64,000 nucleotides of DNA, from positions 372,001 to 436,000 of the forward strand of contig CAWFFV010000057.1 in NCBI GenBank assembly GCA_963814985.1. Reading direction: 5' to 3'. Position 1 is the first letter of the stretch; each line of letters opens with the position of its first letter. The translations under genes were made by a program, and so were the position numbers. Shown here piece by piece: positions 16,553 to 25,313 of the stretch. The notes below the pieces were generated by a model. It made no database searches. It was not told the origin of the DNA and saw nothing but the letters and a program-made list of their open reading frames with translations. The stretch is from CAWFFV01 sp963814985. GTDB lineage: Bacteria > Chloroflexota > Ktedonobacteria > Ktedonobacterales > Ktedonobacteraceae.

Positions 16553-16798
16553 AGAGTATGCCCTGTAGAATCTACCATGAAAGTACTATGATGTAGTAGC
16601 TGTTTGTGGTTTGACGATAATTTGAAATTGTTTTCAGAAGGATGTTCCCTATAGCGTGAGTAAATACTCATGCAACAGGTTTGCCAGATGAAAAGCTTCC
16701 TGGCTGTTGTCGTCAGTGCAGTTCCTGGTGCTCGTGCTAGTCAGTGCTATCTGGTAGAACGGAACAAGCACGAGCTATAGAGTCGGAACTACTTGTTC
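16553..16798. other. Non-coding gap between the lipoprotein and Gln-rich repeat genes
   Basis: No supported gene is present. A nine-bp stem (GCTCGTGCT with its complement about 27 bases further right) lies near 16730-16775, but there is no T-run, so its role as a terminator for the Gln-rich gene is uncertain. Confidence 0.3.
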
Positions 16799-17333
16799 TT
16801 AGCGAGCGCTAAGAGCCGCGATTAAAGCGGGAGCAAGTGCTCCGAGAGGATGCTGTTGACCCCCACCATATTGCTGTTGTGGTGTCATCAGAGCCGACAA
16901 CAAGATGGGAGCAAGTGCTCCTAGTGGGTTCTGCTGCTGTTGTCCTCCCATACCAGGTTGCTGCTGTTGTCCCATCAGCATTGGTAGCAGGATGGGAGCG
17001 AGCGTCCCGAGTGGGTGCTGTTGCTGTTGGCCCCCACCATATTGCTGTTGTGGTGCCATCAGAGCCGACAACAGGATGGGAGCGAGTGCCCCGAGTGGGT
17101 TCTGTTGACCACCAACCGCCCCGAAAGGCTGCTGTTGGCCGCAAAGGCGCTGTTGGCCACCAGATGCCTCCGAAAGGCTGCTGTTGGCCACCAACATTTT
17201 GCCATGGCTGCTGGCCCATAACGGATTGTCGCTGTGGGTAAGCCCCTCGCTCGCTAATCTCTCTTGCGACAATCTCCTCGATGACAGGATCAAGTCGCTC
17301 ACGGATTGCTTCTCGTATAGAAGTCGTCGTCAT
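16799..17333 (-). pseudogene. Gln/Gly-rich tandem-repeat protein, frameshifted
   Basis: An ATG at 17333 with AAGGAG opens a frame beginning MTTTSIREAIRERLDPVIEE, an amphipathic helix, followed by GQQPWQNVGGQQQPFGG. At about 17160 the coding sense moves to a second frame that runs to 16799. That frame carries four copies of a repeat with core PLGALAPILLSALM spaced by QQQ/YGGGQQ linkers. The nucleotide repeats at about 16859-16940 and 17031-17110 are close copies. One single-base shift joins the halves into one protein of about 178 residues. The hydrophobic helices separated by flexible Gln/Gly linkers suggest a self-assembling or membrane-associated protein. I do not recognise a family, and the function is unknown. 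Confidence 0.55.
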
Positions 17334-17986
17334 TGAAGTCTCCTTTCAGTATCCATGTCAAATAGATGAGATGGGGGTTAACCCCATGTTTGGGAGATGT
17401 ACAACAGATTTCTGGATCTGGCATAATCGAGCGTTTACCGAGTACCTTGAAAGAAGCGTGTGTACTTATCTTCTTTTTTGATCCTCAGTGACACTGATAC
17501 CATTCCCAAAAGATGCATACCTGTCATTTGTGCTCCCTTTTTACTATACACCCAGGGACGAAAAACATATATGTACACGTGTCAATCTGGAAAGACGTTT
17601 CACGATATAGGTCAGATTATTCCAATAGTATTTTTGTCACAGGCAGATCATGGCGCTGGCTGAGAATAAATACGCTTACGGGGGTATAGCGAACTAAAAA
17701 ATAGTGCGTTGCAATAGATCTCTCTGCTTGTTATAATTATAATAGGCAGAGCTATTGGGGCTATTAGTAGCTGTTTGAAGAAAAAGCTACGCCAGACTAG
17801 ATAACCATAGCACAAAAGATGCAATGGTCTCTTAGACGACTGTGAAGGAGTAGATCTTGCAGGTGTTTTCCACTTCAAGAAGCTTGGAGTGTACGGCCTC
17901 TCATTACCGTCTTCATGTGATGCGTTATTACTACAGGATGCAGATCTCATGCAAAGATGAGCATACACTTACCCAGGAGGGAACCA
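17334..17986. other. Long non-coding interval
   Basis: About 650 bases separate the divergent Gln-rich gene and the next small plus-strand gene. Short open frames here lack ribosome-binding sites and family resemblance. A small interrupted inverted repeat (CACT-CAAG/CTTG-AGTG) lies near 17868-17890. I see nothing else definable. Confidence 0.4.
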
Positions 17987-18259
17987 ATGCAGGACAAAAA
18001 TTTTCGGCAAGCTGTACAAGATCTGCAAGGCAGGCTTATCAGTGGCTTCCAGGACGCATTGTGTCATCTGATCGAGGATCGCACAACTGTGACCAGTGCC
18101 ACCTCTGGTATTCAGGACGAAAACGTGCGAGCGGTCGTCACAAGAACGCTCATTGTTGGCCAGATGATAGCCTTACTTGATGTCATGAAAGACGTGCAAA
18201 TCCTTACTGATGCGCAACATTATGAACTCACTGCATATATTATGCATACGTTCAATTAG
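17987..18259 (+). CDS. Small hypothetical protein
   Basis: The start is the ATG at 17987, preceded by a strong AGGAGG. The 90-residue product begins MQDKNFRQAVQDLQGRLISG and is predicted mostly helical. It has no Cys, no signal peptide and no membrane segment. Its alternating hydrophobic pattern (GQMIALLDVMKDVQIL) could form a helical bundle or oligomer. I recognise no family. Confidence 0.6.
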   Translation: MQDKNFRQAVQDLQGRLISGFQDALCHLIEDRTTVTSATSGIQDENVRAVVTRTLIVGQMIALLDVMKDVQILTDAQHYELTAYIMHTFN

Positions 18260-18417
18260 TCGTTGTATGATTGTCATCGCTTGCTGTCCTGCTGCTTGAA
18301 GCATCGTTGCTGCCTGATCAGTCTTTGTGGTTGTGAGAATGTTGATGTTGAGCGGATACTGTTCTCTGGATATGAGAGGTTCCCTCGTCAACATCCACCA
18401 GTGGGTGACGCAAAAAA

Positions 18418-18452
18418 GACAACTCCTCTGCATTCAATGCAGGGGAGTTGTC
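18418..18452 (-). terminator. Rho-independent terminator of the cupredoxin gene
   Basis: A 17-bp inverted repeat (GACAACTCC-CTGCATT with its complement, one mismatch) is followed on the minus strand by TTTTTT. It lies 28 bases beyond the cupredoxin stop codon. Confidence 0.9.
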
Positions 18453-18479
18453 GTTGTCCCTGACCTGGTTATAGTGTCG

Positions 18480-18887
18480 TCACTGAACAGTGACGGTCAG
18501 GTTCATCCCACCATGGATAGTACAGTACAGTTTAAATGTGCCGGCTGTGTTGAATGGGCCAGCCGATTTGGTATCGTTACCTGTGAAATTAAGGTTTACT
18601 GTAGGGGCACCAGCTTCTTTACTGGGTTTTTGTGTTGAACCATCCCATGTCCCATTAACAACAATATGGGGAGATGCGGAGTCATTAATGAGAGTAAGGG
18701 CGTCGCCTTTCTTGAGAGTAATCGTTTTCTGGATGAAATCGGCAGCGCCCAGATGGACTGATGGTCCTGCAGGGATGGCGGCTTCATCTCTGATGGTGCA
18801 GGCGGCAAGGACGACGGTTAACAAGGCAAAGGTAATCATTCCAAATAGAATCTTTTTTATACATGAGTGTTCCTGTGAGTCCTCCAT
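18480..18887 (-). CDS. Cupredoxin-like (type 1 copper) lipoprotein
   Basis: This 135-residue protein has a signal sequence ending in the lipobox LAAC at about residues 27-30, so it is anchored outside the membrane. The rest is a plastocyanin/azurin-like beta domain. The first copper-binding His is in SPHIVVNG and the remaining ligands Cys, His and Met are in YCTIHGGM at the C-terminus. It is a likely electron carrier or copper-binding protein. It stands alone with its own terminator. An electron-transfer partner is not visible. Confidence 0.85.
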   Translation of the reverse strand: MEDSQEHSCIKKILFGMITFALLTVVLAACTIRDEAAIPAGPSVHLGAADFIQKTITLKKGDALTLINDSASPHIVVNGTWDGSTQKPSKEAGAPTVNLNFTGNDTKSAGPFNTAGTFKLYCTIHGGMNLTVTVQ

Positions 18888-19021
18888 GTGTTTAAAATTG
18901 TCTCCTGTGGATTGTTAGGGTTGACTGAGAACATCCGTGAAAGGTGACACTTCTACTATAGCAAAATGCTTCCAACATAGCAAAGAGACAAGGGACATAT
19001 TTACCCTTGTCTCTTTGAAAA

Positions 19022-19095
19022 TAGCGCATACGGGATTCGAACCCGTGATCTCCGCCTTGAGAGGGCGATGTCCTAGGCCGCTAGACGAATGCGCC
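19022..19095 (-). tRNA. tRNA-Glu (anticodon CTC)
   Basis: The minus strand folds into a full cloverleaf. The acceptor arm is GGCGCAT paired with ATGCGCT (the first pair is a G-U wobble). The anticodon stem TCGCC/GGCGG encloses loop CTCTCAA, giving anticodon CTC. The T arm ACGGG-TTCGAAT-CCCGT is perfect. CCA is not encoded. Confidence 0.93.
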
Positions 19096-19153
19096 CTGGT
19101 GATTATAGTGGTCAGGTTATCTTTTCTTCATCACTAAACTTATCACGGGGTAT

Positions 19154-19182
19154 ATAATACTCTGACTCTGTAATCTTGTCAA
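19154..19182 (-). promoter_or_regulatory. Promoter of tRNA-Glu
   Basis: On the minus strand TTGACA (19182-19177) and TATTAT (19159-19154) are separated by 17 bases. The predicted start is about 45 bases before the mature tRNA 5' end. Confidence 0.7.
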
Positions 19183-19293
19183 GAGCTTTTGCAGGCCGAA
19201 ATTAACCTGAAGGAGATTTCATGAGTTACCAACTCCAGTGGCAGGCAGAGAGTTCTGTCTCTACCTGCTCAACTGTTGATTTCTTCTCTGGTT

Positions 19294-20694
19294 CTACTTA
19301 CGCAGGTCGATATGGATGAGTGTTCCTTTGAGCTTGAAATTAAAGGCCAGACGTGTCCAGCCATCGGGCCAGGATGGGTTGGTGGTGTAGCCATCATTGG
19401 TTACGCGCAATCCTGCAAAACCCAAAATCGCTGCTTGCCAAACAGCACCCGAACAAGCTGTATGAATACCTTCTGGCGTATTCCCGCGCAAATTCTCCAG
19501 GTCAACTAATGCACCCTTCATAAACAACTTGTAGGCATCCTCGGTCAGGCCTAACTCACAGGCCAGGATCACGTGGAACGCCGGTGTCAACGAAGAGCCA
19601 TAGTCATGGTCGGTAATGGGGTAATAGTAGTCCCAGTTTGCTTTCTTGGTTTTGAGATCAAACTCCTGATCGAGTACAGTGAGCAGCATCAGAACATCAG
19701 CTTGCTTGACAATCTGATATTTCTGCAAGGGTTGCACGCCTAAGATGCCCTGGTAGGAATCCTTACGTCCCTTAAATTGTGTCTGGTCGAGTAGCTCAAG
19801 CTTGAAGAAGTCTTCAAACTGCTCGTATACTCCTGTCTTCGAGTCCTGGAGAATACGCAGATGCTTTACTATATCTTGCCAGAGTTCGAAACGCTGACTA
19901 TTCAAGCCAAGTTGTTGTATCAACTCCCGAGCTTTGTTGGGAGCTGCTATTTGTAGCCAGTCGAAAGTCTCAAGGGCAAGCTGAATATTCCAGCGAGCCA
20001 TATAATTGGTGTAGGCGTTGTTGTTTACATGTTCGTGCCACTCGTCGGGACCAATGACATTTGTGATCTCGTAGTCACCATGATCAACATTTTTTTCGAT
20101 GCGACTGGCCCAAAACATCGCAGTGCTAAGTAAGAGTTCAGTACCATAGTCACGCATAAACTCATCGTCACCGCTAATGTGCCAGTACTCCCCAACGGCG
20201 TGAGCAATGCTCGCTGTAATGTGTAGCTCGATGAAGCCGTTCAGGACAGGGATAACCTCACCAGTCTCCGGGTGGACAATGGATGGTGGTGTGGTCTCTT
20301 CTCCGTCGAGAGTGCTTTCCCAGGGATACTGAGCACCCTCATACCCGTTGCTGGCGGCTTTCTTCCGTGCAGCTGGAAGCAGGCGATAACGATAGAGCAA
20401 CAGATTGCGGGCAATATCCGGCATGACATATGTGAAGAATGGGAGCATGAAAATTTCGGTATCATGAAAGATATGACCACGATAGCCAAAGCCTGTCAAA
20501 CCTTTGGCGGCAATACTGTAGCGACTATCATGCGACGAAGCATTGATGCGTAGCTGGTAAATGTTGTAGCGTATACCGAGTTGTGCTCTGGTGTCGCCCT
20601 CGATGATCACATCAGCCACTTGCCAAAACTGCTGCCAGGCATCCTGGTGCTTTGTTCGTAGCCTATCATAGGCTTGCTCTATGAGTACTGTCAC
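19294..20694 (-). CDS. Glycoside hydrolase family 65 phosphorylase, C-terminal (catalytic) part
   Basis: This 466-residue frame carries the alpha/alpha-barrel catalytic domain of GH65 disaccharide phosphorylases (maltose, trehalose, kojibiose and related). The diagnostic GYRGHIFHDTEIFMLPFF and the catalytic-acid region VIGPDEWHEHVNNNAYTN are present. So are KQADVLMLL and the phosphate-loop HDYGSSLTPAFH. The nominal GTG start at 20694 is an artefact. In the same frame the sequence reads back to about 20775 (HPVGWKSDSHSCSLDD) and joins the N-terminal half after a one-base shift. The enzyme would release beta-glucose-1-phosphate for the neighbouring beta-phosphoglucomutase. Exact substrate cannot be told. 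Confidence 0.88.
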   Translation of the reverse strand: MTVLIEQAYDRLRTKHQDAWQQFWQVADVIIEGDTRAQLGIRYNIYQLRINASSHDSRYSIAAKGLTGFGYRGHIFHDTEIFMLPFFTYVMPDIARNLLLYRYRLLPAARKKAASNGYEGAQYPWESTLDGEETTPPSIVHPETGEVIPVLNGFIELHITASIAHAVGEYWHISGDDEFMRDYGTELLLSTAMFWASRIEKNVDHGDYEITNVIGPDEWHEHVNNNAYTNYMARWNIQLALETFDWLQIAAPNKARELIQQLGLNSQRFELWQDIVKHLRILQDSKTGVYEQFEDFFKLELLDQTQFKGRKDSYQGILGVQPLQKYQIVKQADVLMLLTVLDQEFDLKTKKANWDYYYPITDHDYGSSLTPAFHVILACELGLTEDAYKLFMKGALVDLENLRGNTPEGIHTACSGAVWQAAILGFAGLRVTNDGYTTNPSWPDGWTRLAFNFKLKGTLIHIDLRK

Positions 20695-20728
20695 AGGAAC
20701 TGTTGCCTTACTATCATCCAGAGAGCAG

Positions 20729-21556
20729 CTATGGGAATCTGACTTCCATCCTACTGGGTGTAGTTCTGATGATATCGTAGTGATGTTCCAAAGCGCTATG
20801 AGTTGGCTCGATGGTATCGCGTGAGGTATACATCACAACAATTTTATGGGTTGTCAGCGTCACGCCGGGAGCTAGCGTTCCGTAGAAACGAATACCTGGA
20901 GTGGTATCCGAATTAAAGATCTCTTTACGGAAATCTTGTGCGTTGGTTGTAAAGCTCATAGTTTGGGCAAGTTGCACCCCGGTTTTTTTTGTTTCGGTCA
21001 GTAACCAGAGGAGATCGTTCTCTTGACCCTGATCAACCGTCTCCCAGTGCATCACGTCGTAATTACCTACAGCCGTGTTGAGACTGGACCATAGTGCCAC
21101 ATCGATATCAGTATTGCTTGTGCCCTTTTCAATGGTAACACTATAGCGAATTGCTCCAACGTGTTCATCGGCTAAACTGGCAAAGCGTTCACTGGTAATA
21201 TGAAGACGTATCCCACCAGGACTCTCCCAATAGACTGTGCGCTCAATGGTACCATTGTACATATCCAGGGTTCGACGGTAGTCAAGGATTTTTCCCCTAT
21301 CGAGGCGGAAGCGCTCGCCATTAACAAACAGTTTGATCTGTGTCCAATCTGTGGCATTGGCTAACTCTTCCCTGGCGATGGGAATGGAATCAAAAACACC
21401 AAAGAGCAGCGTGGCAGGGGTTGCTCTGGGGTAACCTTCTTCAAAGGTGCCTCGCGTACAGAAATACCCATTCCCGATGGTATAGACCGTTTCCTGGCTA
21501 TGCACCATCTTCGGAGTTGGGTCGAATGTATTTTCACTGATGTGCCAAAGATTCAC
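20729..21556 (-). CDS. Glycoside hydrolase family 65 phosphorylase, N-terminal part
   Basis: This 275-residue frame is the N-terminal beta-sandwich domain of the same GH65 enzyme. It shows TVYTIGNGYFCTRGTFEEG near residue 24 and the later VYWESPGGIRLHITSERFASL. The frame degrades after about residue 262 and stops at 20729, while the continuation lies in another frame from about 20775. The complete protein would be about 750 residues, the usual size. A single indel, genuine or technical, explains the split. It lies about 60 bases after beta-phosphoglucomutase on the same strand, forming an operon. Confidence 0.87.
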   Translation of the reverse strand: MNLWHISENTFDPTPKMVHSQETVYTIGNGYFCTRGTFEEGYPRATPATLLFGVFDSIPIAREELANATDWTQIKLFVNGERFRLDRGKILDYRRTLDMYNGTIERTVYWESPGGIRLHITSERFASLADEHVGAIRYSVTIEKGTSNTDIDVALWSSLNTAVGNYDVMHWETVDQGQENDLLWLLTETKKTGVQLAQTMSFTTNAQDFRKEIFNSDTTPGIRFYGTLAPGVTLTTHKIVVMYTSRDTIEPTHSALEHHYDIIRTTPSRMEVRFP

Positions 21557-21617
21557 AACTACGTCCTCCCTCTAGCTATATGGGCTAGATTTCTGCATCA
21601 CCAGGGATGCATTTATC

Positions 21618-22262
21618 TTAATTTAATAAATCGTGTAAATGTTTGTATGCGAGGATAGGCAACACTTTATCGGCTCGCCGAAAACGCTCTTTAGGACCAA
21701 TCGCGAGAGCTTGCATTCCAGCAGACTTGATAGCCTCGATACCCGCATCAGCATCTTCGACTCCTAAACATGCCGAGGTAGGAACCCGTACGAGGCCTGC
21801 TGCATAGACAAAAATATCTGGTGCAGGCTTGCTGTTACTGACACTATTTCCGTCGGCAATGCCATCGAAGTAGTGTACGATATCCAGGCGTTCAAGAACA
21901 GGGCGACAATTTTTGCTGGCAGAAGCGATAGCGGTTTTAATGCCAGCCTGTCGGATCTCTTCCAGGAGTGCCTGTCCTCCTGCTACTACTTCGTTGGGGG
22001 ACATTTGCTCAATGAGGGCATTGTAATAGCGATTTTTGCGATCCATCATTTCTTGTATCTGTTGCTCAGAGACCGAGCGGTCCCTGAATATATACATCAA
22101 CGATTTCCTTCGAGCCACACCGCGCAGGTGTGCATCGTTTTCTTCACGTGTGAAAGGTATACCTTCATCATCAGCCAGATGCTTCCAGGCTTGATAATGA
22201 TACTCTGAAGTATCGGTTAATACTCCATCGAGGTCAAAAATAATGGCGTCTGGTCTTTGCAT
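21618..22262 (-). CDS. pgmB: Beta-phosphoglucomutase (HAD superfamily)
   Basis: The protein of about 214 residues converts beta-glucose-1-phosphate, the product of GH65 phosphorylases, to glucose-6-phosphate. HAD motif I FDLDGVLTDT with the nucleophile and acid/base Asp pair is at the N-terminus. The cap-domain segment LRGVARRKSL is typical of beta-PGM, and motif II (ASASKN) and motif IV (GVEDADAGIEAI) are intact. I prefer the ATG at 22262; a TTG two codons upstream is an alternative with equal ribosome-binding support. It is the first gene of the operon with the split GH65 gene, giving a complete phosphorolytic disaccharide route. Confidence 0.93.
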   Translation of the reverse strand: MQRPDAIIFDLDGVLTDTSEYHYQAWKHLADDEGIPFTREENDAHLRGVARRKSLMYIFRDRSVSEQQIQEMMDRKNRYYNALIEQMSPNEVVAGGQALLEEIRQAGIKTAIASASKNCRPVLERLDIVHYFDGIADGNSVSNSKPAPDIFVYAAGLVRVPTSACLGVEDADAGIEAIKSAGMQALAIGPKERFRRADKVLPILAYKHLHDLLN

Positions 22263-22519
22263 AGTCAAATGATCTCCGATACTGAGAATGCTTGTTTGTT
22301 TTTAAGGAGGAGATCTCACCGAATGTTGGATCCTCGCTCCGAAATGTTCAAGTAAGACGTATCTGTAGGATACATAGTGTCTCAGGATACCAGCCATTAT
22401 AGGAGATGTGGTTGGAGAATACAATGGATGCGCTCAGGACAAATCCAACATTTTTACCCATGTCCATAAAATTGCTCCTGATAGAGGTGCTTTGCCTCGT
22501 AGAACACATGCCACAATCG

Positions 22520-23341
22520 TTAGAAAAAAAACTTTTGTAGTTCTTCTCTAGTGATGGACCATGCTGTGGAGGCCGGGTCAAGGAAGCTGAAATGTTCGAC
22601 TTCAGGTAATTCGATGAGTGTTACCTGATCACCTGCTTCCAGGGCTTTTTTTACATAGGCTTGACTGACCTCAAGGGGAACTATGTTATCTCTTGCGCCG
22701 TGAATAAGCACCTGTGGTATACCTAGCGGTAAGTGTACTGCTGGTGAAGCTAGCGCATATCGCTCAGGTACATCCTCCGGTCCTCCACCCAGGAACTTTG
22801 CTACTGCACCTCCACCAAGATTGAGATACCATACATGTTCCAGGTCCGTTGTTCCGGCGAGACTGATTACCCCTATGAGTGAGAGAGGTGAGTTATTCAC
22901 TGCTAAAGGGGCGTCGTGTGTCGATTGTAAACGCGCGGCCAACCATAGCGCAAGATGACCTCCTGCCGAGTGACCAACAGGTACGACGCGTTGCAGATCC
23001 AATGCATAGTTGGCAGCTTGCGTATGGAGAAAGTCTGTCGCCTGTGCCACATCTTGTAGCGTACCAGGCCAGCCTCCACCAGGATCACCCACACGCCGAT
23101 ATTCGATATTCCATGCTGCTATTCCGTGTTGAGCAAGATCTTTTGCCAGGTCTGTCATGAGTGCAAGTCCATAGGCAGCCCGCCAGAAGCCGCCATGAAG
23201 AAGAATGGCGACAGGGTGAGGGCCAGGACCATCTGGCAGGTATAATTCGCCAAATTGTAAGAATTCTGTACCATACACCAGCGGTATAGCCTTGCTGGGA
23301 CCTGATGAAGGAAATGGCAATGACATCTTTTTACTACTCAC
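22520..23341 (-). CDS. Alpha/beta hydrolase (BD-FAE/esterase-lipase type)
   Basis: This 273-residue hydrolase has the oxyanion-hole motif LLHGGFWR near residue 47 and the nucleophile elbow GHSAGGHLALW near residue 117. The acid Asp lies in HGARDNIVP and the His in EVEHFSFLDP. The full Ser-Asp-His triad implies an active carboxylesterase or acyl-peptide hydrolase-like enzyme. There is no signal peptide. It is monocistronic, with about 250 bases of featureless sequence to pgmB. Substrate is unknown. Confidence 0.87.
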   Translation of the reverse strand: MSSKKMSLPFPSSGPSKAIPLVYGTEFLQFGELYLPDGPGPHPVAILLHGGFWRAAYGLALMTDLAKDLAQHGIAAWNIEYRRVGDPGGGWPGTLQDVAQATDFLHTQAANYALDLQRVVPVGHSAGGHLALWLAARLQSTHDAPLAVNNSPLSLIGVISLAGTTDLEHVWYLNLGGGAVAKFLGGGPEDVPERYALASPAVHLPLGIPQVLIHGARDNIVPLEVSQAYVKKALEAGDQVTLIELPEVEHFSFLDPASTAWSITREELQKFFF

Positions 23342-23476
23342 GTCTGGTGAACTTATGCCTGGTCTCTATATTTGATTACGTTCATTATAGCATAGTAGGT
23401 GAAATTTCTCTGGTGCTGCCAGTTTTTCTTGTTTGTTGTATAGAGTAGGCTTCAAACAAGAGTTGAAAGTAGCGTC

Positions 23477-25273
23477 TTAGAGGACTGCCAATTGCACTTT
23501 TGTCACTGCAAGAATTATATTTGGGCCAGTCACCATTAATCCTAGTTGACCTCCTGTGTATGGATGATCTCTATCTGTCAGAGTATTATCTGGATTGTTT
23601 ACAGGGACAACTTTACCATTGATCTTAAAGGAAAATTTGTTTCCCTGGGCAGTAACCTGCAATGTATTGGTCTTAGCACCAATATTGGAAAATGTCCCTT
23701 GTTTTAATGGACTATAGCTGCCTGTTGCATCAGGATCGTACTTTAGCACTCCATAATCGCCTTGCCCATTCACCACAAATGCGTAGCAGTGGACCCCGGA
23801 GTTATCTTGCTGGAAACGAAAGACCAGACCGTAGAGGCGTTGTGTGTCACCTGAGCTACGTTCAATATCAGCCGTCAAGGTGAAATTTGTTGGCAATGGC
23901 CCATTAGCAGTTCCCTCAGGAGCCGGATAAGCAAAATGAGTATTTGGGTCATTGACGGTGAGGATATATTGATTATTTTGGATAAATTCCGTCAGTCCTC
24001 CATTGCTGCTGAGGAACCAGTGACGGTTATTGTTTTGGAAATTCTCGGTAAATGATGAGGAAGGGGATGTTGGCGTGGTAATAGCAAATAAGGGAAGCAC
24101 TTTTCCCACAAGCAATGCGAGTGCCAGTATGATCAACGCAAAGAAGACGAACGTTTGCACACGATAGCGATTTGTGTAGTGTTGCCTTGATGGTGTTTGT
24201 ATGCTTACATTTCCACCAGTTGTTGTAGGAAGCATGGGGCCATTGATGGCTGTTGGTGGTTGTCCATAGGGAGAAGGTGGAGTTGATACATAAGTCGGCA
24301 CGGTGCGCTCTTGTGAAAGTGGGGGCGATAGCTCACCAGGCAAGCGCCCATAGGTGACGTGCTGATTAATAGGGTATTGAGAAGTTGGAGGTGTGATGGC
24401 TCTTTCTAAAGCTTGAGCCATTGCGTCCGCTGATGGGAAACGTGCTTCTGGTGCTTTCGCCAGTGCTCTGGCAGTAATTTGTGCGAGTACTTCGGGCACA
24501 TTGGGATTGATCTCACGAACTGGCCTGGGTGGAGTGTGCACATGTTGATACATGAGTCCTACGACGGTTGTTGACTGGAACGGCACGCGCCCGGTCAACA
24601 TCTGGTAGAGAACGACACCTAATGCATAAACATCGGTGCGCGCATCGATCGGTTGCTGACTGATTTGTTCAGGAGCCATGTACTCAGCTGTGCCAATAAT
24701 CTGATCAACGCTGGTAAGTGAAGGATCGGCGGGTGTACTGCTGGATGGAATATTTTGCCGGTGTACTGGTGGGTTGCTCTCAAAGAGCTTGGCAATACCA
24801 AAGTCTGAAAGTAAGAGGAGATCAGGATCACTGGCGGAAACGAGCATATTTTGTGGCTTGACATCACGATGAACAATGCCGCGTAAATGTGCGTGGTGGA
24901 GTGCATTTGCCATTTGTAATGCATAGTGAGCGGCGCGACGTGGCTCCAGAGCCTGTCCCTCACGGAGTTGGTCGCGCAACGTTCCGCCTCCCACGTACTG
25001 CATTACAAGATAGGTCAGATTGTCCGCTTCGCCAAAATCGTAGACTGCGACGATATTGTGATGCTCCAGGCTTGCAATGAGTTGTGCCTCACGCTCGAAG
25101 CGTGCCCGAAACTCAGGATCCTGTGCCATTTGTGATAGGATCACCTTAATAGCCACATCGCGGCGCAATCGCGCATGGTAGGCCTTGTAGACGTGTGCCA
25201 TCCCGCCTTCGCCTAGCATGGCCTGGATAAGGTAGGCTCCCAGTTGTCTTCCAATCAGTGGGTCTTGCTCCAT
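23477..25273 (-). CDS. Transmembrane Ser/Thr protein kinase with extracellular LamG/DUF1080-like domain
   Basis: This 598-residue PknB-type kinase has all catalytic motifs: LGEGGMAHVYKA, the VAIKVI lysine near residue 41, VHRDVKPQNML, DFGIAKL and the APEQ motif. A Pro/Thr-rich juxtamembrane stretch (about 290-365) leads to one transmembrane helix at about 373-395. The outer domain of about 190 residues starts FTENFQNNNRHWFLSSNGG. It resembles the concanavalin-like 3-keto-disaccharide-hydrolase/LamG fold and may sense a carbohydrate or wall component. It is transcribed next to a zinc-ribbon/BACON protein on the same strand. Ligand and substrates are unknown. Confidence 0.92.
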   Translation of the reverse strand: MEQDPLIGRQLGAYLIQAMLGEGGMAHVYKAYHARLRRDVAIKVILSQMAQDPEFRARFEREAQLIASLEHHNIVAVYDFGEADNLTYLVMQYVGGGTLRDQLREGQALEPRRAAHYALQMANALHHAHLRGIVHRDVKPQNMLVSASDPDLLLLSDFGIAKLFESNPPVHRQNIPSSSTPADPSLTSVDQIIGTAEYMAPEQISQQPIDARTDVYALGVVLYQMLTGRVPFQSTTVVGLMYQHVHTPPRPVREINPNVPEVLAQITARALAKAPEARFPSADAMAQALERAITPPTSQYPINQHVTYGRLPGELSPPLSQERTVPTYVSTPPSPYGQPPTAINGPMLPTTTGGNVSIQTPSRQHYTNRYRVQTFVFFALIILALALLVGKVLPLFAITTPTSPSSSFTENFQNNNRHWFLSSNGGLTEFIQNNQYILTVNDPNTHFAYPAPEGTANGPLPTNFTLTADIERSSGDTQRLYGLVFRFQQDNSGVHCYAFVVNGQGDYGVLKYDPDATGSYSPLKQGTFSNIGAKTNTLQVTAQGNKFSFKINGKVVPVNNPDNTLTDRDHPYTGGQLGLMVTGPNIILAVTKVQLAVL

Positions 25274-25313
25274 ATCATTCCATTTCTCTTCATTTTGTCT
25301 ATCTGTCGCTACC

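Noticed and set aside
16688..16780. 30-codon frame starting MKSFLAVVVSAVPG that looks like a signal peptide
   Set aside because: No good ribosome-binding site, very short, and it lies over a hairpin; not enough support.
17460..17663. 67-codon frame in the long intergenic region
   Set aside because: No ribosome-binding site and no recognisable composition.
18937..19137. Open frame of 66 codons on the plus strand
   Set aside because: It covers the tRNA-Glu gene on the opposite strand and has no ribosome-binding site.
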